This document shows, in pieces, positions 1-8,643 of a DNA stretch of 64,000 nucleotides. The stretch comes from Sphingobium sp. (lineage in GTDB: Bacteria > Pseudomonadota > Alphaproteobacteria > Sphingomonadales > Sphingomonadaceae), in contig SPEL01000001.1 in assembly GCA_009360885.1 (NCBI GenBank), positions 473,247 to 537,246 of the forward strand. The letters run 5' to 3'. Numbering within the stretch: position 1 is the stretch's first letter; each line of letters begins with the position of its first letter. The translations under genes and the position numbers were made by a program. Under the pieces are notes generated by a model. That model saw only the letters and a list, made by a program, of their open reading frames with translations, searched no databases and had not been told where the DNA came from.

Positions 1-2466
1 ATAATCAAGAATATCGCAGGGATGTCTGTGTCTGCAATTGCCCTGTTGTTTACACAGCAAGCATATGCACAGGACGAAAGCGCGAATAGCGGTGCGGATA
101 ATTATGAAATCATCGTGACCGCGCAAAAGCGTGCGCAGTCATTGCAAGATGTCAGCGTCGCCGTTTCGGCCGTTACGTCTGATGCGCTCGTCAATGCCGG
201 GATCAGCAACCTTCAAGATATGCAGCAGCTTGTTCCTGCGGTGACCTTTGGCAATGACTTCAATCAGGCAAAGGTATTCATTCGCGGTGTCGGTGCCAAT
301 ACGTCCACCACGGGTAGCAGCACAGGCGTTGCTCTCCATGTCGATGGTGCGTATGTTGCCCGCGCAGAAGCGCAGTTGACGTCGCTTTTTGATGTGGAGC
401 GCGTCGAAGTTTTGCGCGGCCCGCAGGGGAGCCTTTATGGCCGTAACGCAGTTGGTGGCTCCATTAACATCATTACCGCCAAGCCGACGGCGGAAACATC
501 CGGCTATGCGCGCTTTGGCTATGGTAATTATAATGCGCTGACGGCTGAAGCGGCCATTTCCGGTTCGTTAGCCGATTGGTTGCGTGTTCGTGTCGCCGCC
601 AAATCAGAATTGCGTGATGGCTATGGCGAAGATCCAGTCCACAAATGGGATGTGGATGATCTTAACCGCAAGATGGTACGCGGTCAGGCGCAGATTTTAT
701 TCTCTGATCGGGCAGATTTGCTCTTGTCAGCGGAATATTTCCGTCAAAAGGACAATAGCGGCGCAGTCCATTATTATGGCGACGCCTTCCCGGGTGTTGC
801 GCGTTTGCAACCGCTGGCTCCTGCTGGCATCGCTAAGGACCCGCGCGATCTGGGCAGTGATGAGCCGCCTTCGGTTGATACGAAGAGCCAGTCTTATACC
901 GCGACCCTTAACTGGGAACTGAGCGATAATTTCTCGATTTCGAATATCGCCAACTATCGTGATTTCAAAACTCAGCTGATTCAGGATTTGGATATTTCCT
1001 CAACCGTCAGCACATTGCCCAATGCCACGACCATGCAGACCCGCACGGTTCAGGCCAAGCAGTGGAGCAATGAATTTCAGGTAAAATATGATGGCGACAT
1101 CATGAATGCGGTTGTCGGCCTTTATTATTTCGGCGAGCATCAGCGCCCGCGCGATCAGGTTGGTTACAGCACCAGCGGTGATCTTCCGAGCACGCTTACC
1201 TTCTTTAATACGAAACCCGTTCGTATTGATGGCCGGATGGAAGCGCCGGGCTATTTCTCGCTCGCTGATGCGCTGGATTTGTGTGATTTTCCGGCGGGTA
1301 CGATTCCCAACCGTGTCTGCGTTAAATCCCGCCTGAACACCGAGGCATATGCTGCCTTTGGCCAGTTGAACTTCGACCTTGAAAAAGCGCTGGGTCTCAA
1401 TGGCCTTACGCTGAAGCTGGGGGGTCGTTATAGCCATGAAAAGGTATCGACAACCAACCGCAGCATGGTGATGACAGCCAATGCTAACCCGGCTGCTGCC
1501 ACTGGCATCGTGCAGGTTGGCACGGATGCTGATGTCAGTCAGGGCGGCACCTATAACGAAAAGACCTTCAAAGACTTCACCCCGGAAATCGGGCTGAGCT
1601 GGAAGCCCAATAATGATATGTTGTTTTACTACACATATTCTGAAGGGTTTAAGGCTGGTTCCGGCGAAAATGCAGCGTTCAGCAGCACAATCGTAAAGCC
1701 GGAAACGATGAAGAACCACGAAGTGGGTATGAAGCTTGACCTGTTGGATCGTAAGCTGACCTTCAACATTGCTGGCTATTATTACAAGCTCAACGATTTG
1801 CAGATCAATAAAACGATTGGTGGCGGCCCTACCGGTTATACGACCATTTTCGAAAATGCCGCAAAGACTGAGGCCAAAGGTATCGAAATTGACTGGATGC
1901 TGCGCCCGGTTCATCGGGTTCGCCTGTCTGGTGCTGTTTCCTATACCGATAGCAAATATAAGGACTTTGTGACGCTTGATCCGCTTGATCCGCGTAACGT
2001 GGATCAGCCGGGGCAGCCTCGTTACGATCCGGTAACTAATCCTTCCCCGACGGCTTTTGGTGCGCCATGTCTGGATGGAACGGCGAATGTTACTGGCTGC
2101 TACAGCCAGCTTTCCGGCAACGCGACACGCAACTCGCCGAAATGGGCGTATAACGTCCATGCCGAAGTTGATGTGATCGATGGGCCGGTTGGCGTTGTCA
2201 CTCTGTCGGGCGATATGTCGGGCAAGAGCAACGTCTACTTCACCGAGTTTAACCGTCTGAGCGAAGGCGCAAAGGCGTATCAGATTTATGATGCCTCGCT
2301 GCGCTGGACATCGGCCAAGAAAGACCTGACGGCATCGCTGTGGGTTAAGAATATCGCGGATACACTGCGCGCCAGCTCTAGCTTTGCGATTTCGACGGGG
2401 CGTGTCATCGGCGCGACATGGTTGCCGCCACGGACCTACGGCCTGACGCTCGGTTACCGTTACTAA
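1..2466 (+). CDS. TonB-dependent outer membrane receptor (5' end outside window)
   Basis: Outer membrane gated beta-barrel that imports a ligand (siderophore, vitamin, sugar or aromatic) using TonB/ExbBD energy. The frame is open back to base 1, and the ATG at 22 falls inside what looks like a signal peptide, so the true start is probably upstream of the window. Counting from base 22, the signal peptide seems to end at AYA-Q (residue 16), a TonB-box-like EIIVTA lies at 29-34, and the plug domain spans about 40-155 with RGPQGSLYGRNAVGG at 132-146. The rest is barrel, ending in YRY with the terminal aromatic residue typical of outer membrane proteins. The substrate cannot be told from sequence; neighbours give no clue. 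The family assignment is secure. Confidence 0.93.
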   Translation: MIKNIAGMSVSAIALLFTQQAYAQDESANSGADNYEIIVTAQKRAQSLQDVSVAVSAVTSDALVNAGISNLQDMQQLVPAVTFGNDFNQAKVFIRGVGANTSTTGSSTGVALHVDGAYVARAEAQLTSLFDVERVEVLRGPQGSLYGRNAVGGSINIITAKPTAETSGYARFGYGNYNALTAEAAISGSLADWLRVRVAAKSELRDGYGEDPVHKWDVDDLNRKMVRGQAQILFSDRADLLLSAEYFRQKDNSGAVHYYGDAFPGVARLQPLAPAGIAKDPRDLGSDEPPSVDTKSQSYTATLNWELSDNFSISNIANYRDFKTQLIQDLDISSTVSTLPNATTMQTRTVQAKQWSNEFQVKYDGDIMNAVVGLYYFGEHQRPRDQVGYSTSGDLPSTLTFFNTKPVRIDGRMEAPGYFSLADALDLCDFPAGTIPNRVCVKSRLNTEAYAAFGQLNFDLEKALGLNGLTLKLGGRYSHEKVSTTNRSMVMTANANPAAATGIVQVGTDADVSQGGTYNEKTFKDFTPEIGLSWKPNNDMLFYYTYSEGFKAGSGENAAFSSTIVKPETMKNHEVGMKLDLLDRKLTFNIAGYYYKLNDLQINKTIGGGPTGYTTIFENAAKTEAKGIEIDWMLRPVHRVRLSGAVSYTDSKYKDFVTLDPLDPRNVDQPGQPRYDPVTNPSPTAFGAPCLDGTANVTGCYSQLSGNATRNSPKWAYNVHAEVDVIDGPVGVVTLSGDMSGKSNVYFTEFNRLSEGAKAYQIYDASLRWTSAKKDLTASLWVKNIADTLRASSSFAISTGRVIGATWLPPRTYGLTLGYRY

Positions 2467-2503
2467 GGTAGAGGTTGCGAAAGGCAATTCATACAGAAAA
2501 GAG

Positions 2504-2531
2504 AGGGGCGGGAGAAATCCTGCCCCTTTTT
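2504..2531 (+). terminator. Rho-independent terminator after the TonB-dependent receptor
   Basis: A 9-bp stem (2504-2512 with 2519-2527, one G-U pair), a 6-base loop and a run of five T. It lies 38 bases after the receptor stop codon. Confidence 0.8.
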
Positions 2532-2583
2532 ATGTGCGTTGTAACTTCATGCTTGCCGCCTGTCGGGGGTCTAGCGGTGGGCT

Positions 2584-3156
2584 TCAGCCCTGACGCGCGG
2601 TGATGAGGTAACAGGGTGGAATGTTCACCCAATGACGGCGACTGCGCACATCGGTGAAATGTCGGCGTAGCATTGGCACTACAAAGCGCGAATATTGGTA
2701 AATCAGAAACGCACCATCAGGGGCCAGAGATTGGGCTGTCGCCGCGACAATATCGTCTCCGACACCTTCTGGCAGAGTTGAAAAAGGGAGGCCGGAAAGC
2801 ACATAATTAGCCTGCTGACCGGGGGCATATTTCTCTAATATATCTTTCACATCTGATGCTGACCCATGCACCAATGTCAGGCGCGGATCTTTGGCAGATG
2901 CGCCCAGATGGTCGATAAAATCACGGCAGGTATCAATCGCGATCAGTCTGGCATCGGGGCGTAACCGCTTCAGTATCGGATAAGTAAAAGTACCGACGCC
3001 GGGGCCATATTCCACAAAAACATCAGCTTTGCTCCAGTCCACCTCGGACAGTAGCGCATCAATCGCCTGACGGGAGGTGGGAATTACAGAACCAACCATT
3101 TTAGGGGAGCGAAGGAACTGACGGAAAAATTTCAGATTTTCGGAAAAACTATGCAT
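2584..3156 (-). CDS. PmtA-like phospholipid N-methyltransferase / class I SAM methyltransferase
   Basis: 190-residue soluble Rossmann-fold methyltransferase of the COG3963 type, whose characterised members methylate phosphatidylethanolamine towards phosphatidylcholine. The N-terminal FLRSPKMVGSVIPTS segment (14-28) is typical of this group. The SAM-binding motif I is VEYGPGVGTF (48-57), the acidic post-I residue lies in LIAIDTC (71-77), and a motif IV-like segment reads YVLSGLPFS (about 118-126). Length matches the family. It stands alone, with its own upstream region and a minus-strand terminator between it and any transcript coming from the right. The lipid substrate is inferred from family; rRNA-adenine-methyltransferase-like annotations are sometimes given to relatives. 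Confidence 0.78.
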   Translation of the reverse strand: MHSFSENLKFFRQFLRSPKMVGSVIPTSRQAIDALLSEVDWSKADVFVEYGPGVGTFTYPILKRLRPDARLIAIDTCRDFIDHLGASAKDPRLTLVHGSASDVKDILEKYAPGQQANYVLSGLPFSTLPEGVGDDIVAATAQSLAPDGAFLIYQYSRFVVPMLRRHFTDVRSRRHWVNIPPCYLITARQG

Positions 3157-3313
3157 GGGCGGCGGACGATTTCTTTTTAGATGATAAGGCGCATGGGCAT
3201 GCCTTACAGGTCTGCCTATGACGGACTATCATCTTATCCATATGCGGGGAATCAGCAAAGCTGAAAACGGCCTGTCGCTGCTTGTATGCGCCAGTGGGAA
3301 ATATCGGCATGAG

Positions 3314-3347
3314 GCAGATAAAAAAGGGGCCAGCCGAAGCTGACCCT
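3314..3347 (-). terminator. Rho-independent terminator on the minus strand, no gene feeding it
   Basis: On the minus strand AGGGTCAGC, loop TTCG, GCTGGCCCC, then six T. The stem is 9 bp with G-U pairs, closed by a stable UUCG tetraloop. Confidence 0.75.
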
Positions 3348-3420
3348 TGAAAGTTTATTTAGGAGAGGATGCCTGAAAGGCACCTCCTATGTGCATTGCC
3401 ACATGATTTTGTGCAAGTGC
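3314..3420 (-). ncRNA. Candidate small RNA ending in an intrinsic terminator
   Basis: The minus strand carries an imperfect hairpin (arms 3361-3365 and 3384-3388, inner stem TGCCT/AGGCA) followed by a UUCG-loop terminator. No minus-strand gene lies to the right that this terminator could serve, since the next gene is the plus-strand LysR gene. A short noncoding transcript starting between about 3400 and 3600 is the simplest explanation. The 5' end shown here is a guess. A weak promoter-like TTGCAC with CACATA 17 bases on could fire near 3390. It could instead be a leader peptide or an antisense decay site. Confidence 0.4.
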
Positions 3421-3438
3421 GAAGGCGTGGTTTTTACA

Positions 3439-3451
3439 TGCAAACTTTGCA
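3439..3451. promoter_or_regulatory. Candidate LysR-type operator (T-N11-A dyad)
   Basis: TGCAAACTTTGCA is a perfect 13-base dyad of the T-N11-A form bound by LysR-type regulators. It lies about 150 bases upstream of the LysR start at 3601, between that gene and the leftward terminator. Binding is inferred from form and position only. Confidence 0.45.
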
Positions 3452-3600
3452 ACTAAAAAATACTATCTCTTGCCCAATCTTTCATTCTGCTGATCGTAGT
3501 GAATTCATGCTGCCTGATGACAGCGATGTTATCCCCATTGTCGTTTTCCGCGAATTAAGGCATGACAATGCTATCAATATAGCGAGCGGAAACATCATAC

Positions 3601-4482
3601 ATGCGGCGTTTGCCCCCTTTAACGGCGCTGGAGGCCTTTGTTCAGGTGGCGCGGCTTGGCTCAGTCAAAGCTGCGGCGGAGGAACTGGCTCTGTCTACTC
3701 CAGCGCTCAGCCGCCGGATTCAGGCGTTGGAGCGTTATGTCGGAAGGCCGCTGTTCGAACGCCGCCATCAGGCGCTGGAGATCAACGCAGACGGGTTGAT
3801 GCTGCTCAATGATATTGCGCCTGCACTGGATGCAATGTCAGTTGCGGTTGAAAAGCTGATGAATGGCGGGAATCAGCTCCGGCTGCGGCTGGCTGTCATG
3901 CCGCTTTTTGCGTCGCAGCGGTTGCTTCCTATGCTGGGGGAGTTGCGGCAGGCCTATCCCATGCTGCATCTTGAGATTGAAACTACCCCTCATGCTGTTG
4001 CCCGGCTGGGTGAGGGGCTGGATGCGGCGATCGTACTGGCCCGGGAAACGGATCCTGCTCTTTATTCGCAGGAATTGGGTCGCGAATATATTTATCTTTT
4101 TGGTAGTCAGGATCGGCTGGAGAAAAATCCTGTCCACACTATTGATGATTTGCAGAATCAGATTTTGCTTGTCCACCGTGATATGCCCACCATTTTCGAT
4201 GACTGGAAAAAGGGTGTCGGGCAGGAAGCCGTTCAGCCAATGGCGATTGATACCTATGATTCGGGCAATCTGATCTTAGAGGCAACGGCGCAGGGTTTGG
4301 GGATTGCGGTCATGCTCGCCAGCCATTTTGATCATTCACAGGATGAGCGGTTGGTGCGTCTGTTCGATGCTGATGTAGAAAGCCCTTATCGTTATTATTT
4401 TGTATGCCGGCCGCGCGCGCTGCAGAATCGCGCCGTACGCATCTTCCATGACTGGCTGTTGGGGCATAATAAAACGGCTTGA
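3601..4482 (+). CDS. LysR-family transcriptional regulator (GcvA-like)
   Basis: 293 residues, the usual length for the family. The N-terminal winged helix-turn-helix (about 3-62) includes the stretch GSVKAAAEELALSTPALSRR (19-38), and the rest is a periplasmic-binding-protein-like effector domain. It resembles the GcvA/AmpR branch through the PLTALEAFVQVARLGS start. The divergent upstream region holds a T-N11-A dyad and signs of a small leftward transcript, which may be its target. No metabolic gene adjoins it, so the effector is unknown. Confidence 0.88.
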   Translation: MRRLPPLTALEAFVQVARLGSVKAAAEELALSTPALSRRIQALERYVGRPLFERRHQALEINADGLMLLNDIAPALDAMSVAVEKLMNGGNQLRLRLAVMPLFASQRLLPMLGELRQAYPMLHLEIETTPHAVARLGEGLDAAIVLARETDPALYSQELGREYIYLFGSQDRLEKNPVHTIDDLQNQILLVHRDMPTIFDDWKKGVGQEAVQPMAIDTYDSGNLILEATAQGLGIAVMLASHFDHSQDERLVRLFDADVESPYRYYFVCRPRALQNRAVRIFHDWLLGHNKTA

Positions 4483-4652
4483 TATTCGGAATATTTATTA
4501 CCGTGATTTGCTTTGTATAGAATTATTATAATATCATGATTATAAAGCATTTTTCTTTTATGTGATTTTTGAGATTTGATAGCGCGCAGCTACGAAAAGT
4601 TTACTCCTTTGTCTTATGTATATTACATCAAGGCAGATAGTAGGCAGCACCA

Positions 4653-5798
4653 ATGAATGCGCATGTCGGGTTAGGGAAAAGACTTTCTCTCTGGGTTCAG
4701 GGAATAGCAGTTGATGAAGGCAATGGTGAAGCAGAACTAATAAGTTCACGAGAGGCTTCCCGCTATCGTTCCAGCCGGGAAGTGGAGAGGCGGCGCCAGC
4801 TTTACGATGATATTGGCGGCTTCTTATTTGCACATGATCTGGATTTGACGCCGGTTAATTTCGGGCTGGCGCATGATTATCTGACCGGCAATGATCGGGG
4901 GATAGAGACTGCGATCAAAGCGATATTGGCGCAACATGGTCAGATCACCAATGGTCTGGCAGAGAAAATCGTCACAGAGCGTAATTCAGGTGAACTGACG
5001 GCTGAGGGGCTGAGTAATCTGCTGGATACTGTGGAGCAAAATCTCATGCATTTTGCTCACCTTGTTGACGAATCAAGAGTTTCCGCCAGTGATTATGGTG
5101 ATGCTCTGCAGGCCAGTGTCACGGATATGGACGGTGAACAGACGCCTGAGCAGATAGTGTCGGCTCTTATGGGCCTGACGCGCATCATGCTGGATAAGAC
5201 GCGTCAGGTGGAAACGGAGATGCGCGACAATCAGAAACGCACCCATGCTTTGCAGCGGAGTCTGGAAACCGCACGCAAAGCGGCTGAACAAGACCATTTG
5301 ACGGGGCTGCCGAACCGGCGAGCCTTTGAGGCTTTGCTGAAGGCCGAGGTCATCAAGGCGAAAGAAAATCATGAATCTCTTAGTGTCGCCATTTGCGATA
5401 TTGATAATTTCAAGCAGGTGAATGACGCGCATGGTCATGATACTGGCGACCGGGTACTGAAATTCGTAGGGTCTCTCTTTACCGAAATCACGAATGAGAA
5501 ATGCCATGTCGCCCGCCACGGCGGAGAGGAATTTGTCATGCTGTTGCGCGGCAAAACCATCAGCGAGGCTTGTGCGGTCATTGATGAAACGCGTGAAGAC
5601 CTTGCCTCACGCCATCTGGTTGACCGCGAGAGCGGAGAGCCGATGGAGCAGATCAGCTTTTCAGGTGGGGTAGCTGATATATTCGGCTATTCCAGCCCCA
5701 GAGATGCGTTAAAGGCGGCAGATAAAGCGCTTTATCTGGCAAAGGAACATGGCCGCAATCGTGTCTATATTGCGCCCAGACCGGGGGATGAGGCATAG
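4653..5798 (+). CDS. Diguanylate cyclase (GGDEF domain), no apparent I-site
   Basis: 381-residue protein expected to make cyclic di-GMP from two GTP. The N-terminal 210 residues are a poorly defined, mostly helical region without predicted membrane segments. The GGDEF domain follows (about 215-378) with DHLTGLPNRRAF, the metal-binding DIDNFKQVND and the signature GGEEF at 290-294. The allosteric inhibitory RxxD that normally sits five residues before the signature is replaced by NEKC, so product inhibition is probably weak or absent. The upstream 170 bases are AT-rich. The start has no strong ribosome binding site and could lie slightly downstream. Confidence 0.9.
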   Translation: MNAHVGLGKRLSLWVQGIAVDEGNGEAELISSREASRYRSSREVERRRQLYDDIGGFLFAHDLDLTPVNFGLAHDYLTGNDRGIETAIKAILAQHGQITNGLAEKIVTERNSGELTAEGLSNLLDTVEQNLMHFAHLVDESRVSASDYGDALQASVTDMDGEQTPEQIVSALMGLTRIMLDKTRQVETEMRDNQKRTHALQRSLETARKAAEQDHLTGLPNRRAFEALLKAEVIKAKENHESLSVAICDIDNFKQVNDAHGHDTGDRVLKFVGSLFTEITNEKCHVARHGGEEFVMLLRGKTISEACAVIDETREDLASRHLVDRESGEPMEQISFSGGVADIFGYSSPRDALKAADKALYLAKEHGRNRVYIAPRPGDEA

Positions 5799-5845
5799 CC
5801 GATTTTACCCGGTTGACCGGTTTTCCAATATGCCATCCGTAATAA

Positions 5846-6517
5846 TCAGAAGTCCGGTTTCTCGTAATAAGGGGGAGGCGTGATGACCTCCATCCGTTCC
5901 GACAGCAAGGGGCGGAAGGAAGGGCGGGATTTGAACGCCGAATACCAGCGTTTCACCGGCTCATGCCCAGTCCAGTCCAGCCCACCCAGATAATCTGCTA
6001 CGGAAATATGGGCGGCAATGGTGATATCTGCGAGGCTCATCGTGCCGCCTGCCAGCCAGCTACGATGATCCAGCAGATAATCCATATAGTCCATATGGGT
6101 GTTGGCGTTCCGCATCGCCTCACGCAGTTTCCCGCCATCAGGCGGTGCGCGGTGGACGAGGCGTTTTTTCATCCGCTCATCCAGCAAAGGGGAAACCACA
6201 TCGCGGTAGAAAATCTGATCTGCCCAAGCGGTTAACCGACGGATTTCGGCCCGGCCAGCCGCACTGCCGTTGATGAGCGGTAGTTTCTCGACGGTTTCTT
6301 CAAAATATTCGCATATGGCCTGACTATCGATCAGGACAACGCCTTTTTCCTCATCCACCATGACGGGGGTTTGCGCCGCAGGGTTCAGGTCCAGAAACGC
6401 ATCCTGCCCTTCCCAGGGGGATTCGCGAACGAGATCATAGCCGACACCTTTTTCACCCAGAAGAAGGCGGACTTTACGGGAAAAGGGGCAAAGGGGGAAT
6501 TGATAGAGACGCCACAT
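5846..6517 (-). CDS. Glutathione S-transferase family protein
   Basis: 223 residues, two-domain cytosolic GST fold. The thioredoxin-like N-terminal domain has a CPFS active-site motif (C10 to S13), the cis-proline in QTPVMV (P51) and a glutathione-contacting DSQAI (64-68). The helical C-terminal domain carries the conserved SLADITIAAH stretch. The Cys in the active site suggests thiol-transfer activity like omega or beta classes rather than classical conjugation. It converges on the diguanylate cyclase gene. The physiological substrate is unknown. Confidence 0.87.
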   Translation of the reverse strand: MWRLYQFPLCPFSRKVRLLLGEKGVGYDLVRESPWEGQDAFLDLNPAAQTPVMVDEEKGVVLIDSQAICEYFEETVEKLPLINGSAAGRAEIRRLTAWADQIFYRDVVSPLLDERMKKRLVHRAPPDGGKLREAMRNANTHMDYMDYLLDHRSWLAGGTMSLADITIAAHISVADYLGGLDWTGHEPVKRWYSAFKSRPSFRPLLSERMEVITPPPYYEKPDF

Positions 6518-6622
6518 GGCCCCTATCTAGGCCGATATTGCCGGGGACGCCAGCCGCATTTGTATATGTCGGCTCATTAACGGGCATCCCTGTCGGGCTG
6601 GATGATCGGAAACCGCAGAAAA

Positions 6623-6677
6623 CCAAAAACAGGGCAGGAAGATGTTGCATTTTATTGCAACCCTGTCCCGCCCTGTT
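6623..6677 (-). terminator. Nested terminator after pal
   Basis: On the minus strand an 11-bp outer stem (6667-6677 with 6628-6638) encloses a second small hairpin (GTTGCA/TGCAAC), followed by five T. It lies 22 bases after the pal stop codon and closes the tol-pal operon. Confidence 0.75.
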
Positions 6678-6699
6678 CGGTGTAATATCAGCTTTGTTT

Positions 6700-7215
6700 T
6701 TATTGAACGGTGACCGTCACAGCACGACGGTTCTGCGCCCATGCAGCTTCGTCAGAACCCAGTGCGACCGGGCGCTCCTTGCCATAGCTTATGGTGCTGA
6801 TCCGCGAAGAATCCACGCCGATAGAGGCGAGATAGTTTTTCGCAGCATTCGCGCGGCGTTCGCCAAGGGCGAGGTTATAATCGCGGGTGCCGCGTTCATC
6901 CGCATGGCCTTCAATGGTGATGCGAGCCGTTGGGTTTTGTGCCAGCCATTGGGCCTGACTGCGCAGCGTGGCCTGATCTTCTTCATCGACATTATACTGG
7001 TCGAGGCCGAAATAAATGCGATCAGACATGACGCTGGCAAGGAAATCTTCCTGGCTGCCCTTAACCGGCCCGGTCGGCGCATTGGCATTAGGATCATAAG
7101 CCTGGCTATTATCTACCGGTGGTGGCGGCAAGTCTTCGGGCTTAGGCTTTTTGGAACAGGCCGACAAAGCGACCAGAGCGGTGGCAATCACCAGAGTGCG
7201 GGTAAGCGGGGCCAT
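6700..7215 (-). CDS. pal: Peptidoglycan-associated lipoprotein Pal
   Basis: 171-residue outer membrane lipoprotein that anchors the envelope to peptidoglycan and partners with TolB. The lipobox LSAC places the acylated cysteine at residue 20, followed by a Lys/Pro-rich linker. The OmpA-like peptidoglycan-binding domain occupies about 65-170, with ITIEGHADERGTRDYNLALG and GERRANAAKNYLASIG. It is the last gene of the tol-pal operon, 87 bases after tolB, and a strong terminator follows. Confidence 0.97.
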   Translation of the reverse strand: MAPLTRTLVIATALVALSACSKKPKPEDLPPPPVDNSQAYDPNANAPTGPVKGSQEDFLASVMSDRIYFGLDQYNVDEEDQATLRSQAQWLAQNPTARITIEGHADERGTRDYNLALGERRANAAKNYLASIGVDSSRISTISYGKERPVALGSDEAAWAQNRRAVTVTVQ

Positions 7216-7302
7216 GCAGTTTCTCCTTAGAAGCTGATCGGGCAGAAGGCTGATGATCTTTCAGCCTCTTGTCAATCGGTTGTGTGGCTTTTTCGGCGCG
7301 TA

Positions 7303-8643
7303 TCAGGGCAGCAGCGGGCCCCATGCAGGGTCAGAGCCGGAAAGTGGTGTGGGAATACGTCGTTCATTGACACCCGTAAGATCCACCTGCCAGATTTGGC
7401 TGGCCCCACTGCGTCCGGCGGACGTGCGGAAGAACTGCAATACACGGCCATTAGGGGACCATGTAGGCGATTCGTCCTGCCAGCCATTGGTGAGGATGCG
7501 CTCGTTATTACCGTCTGGCGTCATCACGGCGACATGGAAATTGCCTGCCATTTTGGTGAAGGCAATGAGATCGCCGCGTGGGCTCCATTCCGGGGTCGCA
7601 TAGCGGCCACTGCCATGGCTGATGCGGCGCTGGCCGGAGCCATCGGCATTCATGATGTAGAGTTGCTGGCTGCCGCTGCGGTCGCTTTCAAACACGATCT
7701 TCGTGCCATCGGGGGAGTAGCTGCCGCCCACATCAATGCCGGGCGCAGTGGTTAGGCGGGTTGGGGTGCCGCCATTTGATGACACGCGGTAAATATCGGT
7801 ATTGCCGCCAATCGCCATGGAAAAGAGAATCCATCGCCCGTCGGGGGACCAGCGCGGGGCGAATGTGGTGTTGCTGCTTTCGGTAATCAGGCGCTGTTTG
7901 CCGGTGCCGATGTCATAAACGAAGATACGCACCCGGTCGCCAACATAGCTCACATAGAGGATGGAGCCATAATCGGGCGAAAAACGCGGGGTGAGCGCGA
8001 TAGACTGACCATTGGTGATAAAGCGATGGTTGGCCCCGTCGCTATCCATGATGGCGAGGCGTTTGACGCGCTTATCTTTGGGGCCGCTTTCGGCGATATA
8101 GGCGATACGGCTATCAAAAAACGGGCTTTCGCCGGAAAGGCGCGCGTAAATGGCGTCGGCGCATTTATGCGCGGCGCGGCGCCAGTCCTTCGGCGCGACG
8201 ACATAGCCCTGTCGGGTGAGTTCCGATTGCAGAGCCGTGTCATAGAGATAGCAGCCAACGGTAATGTCATTGTCTCCGCCCGCAGAGCGAACAAAGCCCT
8301 GAACCAATGCCTCATAAGCGGACCATTTTGAGAAAACCGGCGCGGTGACTTCGGCCATGCTGATGGCGGGCAGACCGGCAGGGCCGACGGGCGCGAACAG
8401 GCCGGAGCCTTTAAGGTCATCAGCGATGACCTGTGCGATTTTCTGGCCCAGTTCCTGCGTACTGCCCGCAGGCGTTGCGACATTCTGGCTGGTCGGCAGA
8501 ACCGGCACTGCGATTTTTAACGCATTGGTGCCGCTATCATCGGTAACATCCACCGAAAGCTGGGCATGGGAAACGCCTGTGGTGGCCAGCAACAGGGCCA
8601 GCAGCGCCGTCATCCGGGGGGTGATCGAGGAAAAACGGATCAT
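7303..8643 (-). CDS. tolB: Tol-Pal system periplasmic protein TolB
   Basis: 446 residues with a signal peptide (cleavage near SHA-Q, residue 27), an N-terminal alpha/beta domain and a six-bladed beta-propeller. Blade repeats are visible as FSPDYG, WSPDGR, YSPDGT, WSPRGD and WSPNGR. TolB shuttles between Pal and the TolA/TolR inner membrane complex during outer membrane constriction. The start overlaps the stop of tolA by 4 bases, showing translational coupling. Confidence 0.97.
   Translation of the reverse strand: MIRFSSITPRMTALLALLLATTGVSHAQLSVDVTDDSGTNALKIAVPVLPTSQNVATPAGSTQELGQKIAQVIADDLKGSGLFAPVGPAGLPAISMAEVTAPVFSKWSAYEALVQGFVRSAGGDNDITVGCYLYDTALQSELTRQGYVVAPKDWRRAAHKCADAIYARLSGESPFFDSRIAYIAESGPKDKRVKRLAIMDSDGANHRFITNGQSIALTPRFSPDYGSILYVSYVGDRVRIFVYDIGTGKQRLITESSNTTFAPRWSPDGRWILFSMAIGGNTDIYRVSSNGGTPTRLTTAPGIDVGGSYSPDGTKIVFESDRSGSQQLYIMNADGSGQRRISHGSGRYATPEWSPRGDLIAFTKMAGNFHVAVMTPDGNNERILTNGWQDESPTWSPNGRVLQFFRTSAGRSGASQIWQVDLTGVNERRIPTPLSGSDPAWGPLLP

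Larger units (their letters stand above)
3157..3600. other. Long intergenic region with structured leftward transcript signals
   Basis: 444 bases between the methyltransferase (minus) and the LysR gene (plus). Reading leftwards it holds a 13-bp dyad with T-N11-A form (3439-3451), an inverted repeat ATGTG/CACAT (3389-3404), an imperfect hairpin (3361-3388) and a strong minus-strand terminator (3320-3347). No convincing protein gene is visible. A 13-codon reading frame on the minus strand (3355-3396) lacks a ribosome binding site. Confidence 0.6.

Noticed and set aside
3355-3396. 13-codon minus-strand frame ending just before the terminator (leader peptide?)
   Set aside because: No ribosome binding site and no run of regulatory codons; the hairpins explain the region better.
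3369-3812. 147-codon frame across the LysR upstream region, with AGGAG three bases before its ATG
   Set aside because: It runs out of frame through the LysR start, has no family similarity, and the ribosome-binding-like sequence is part of a hairpin.
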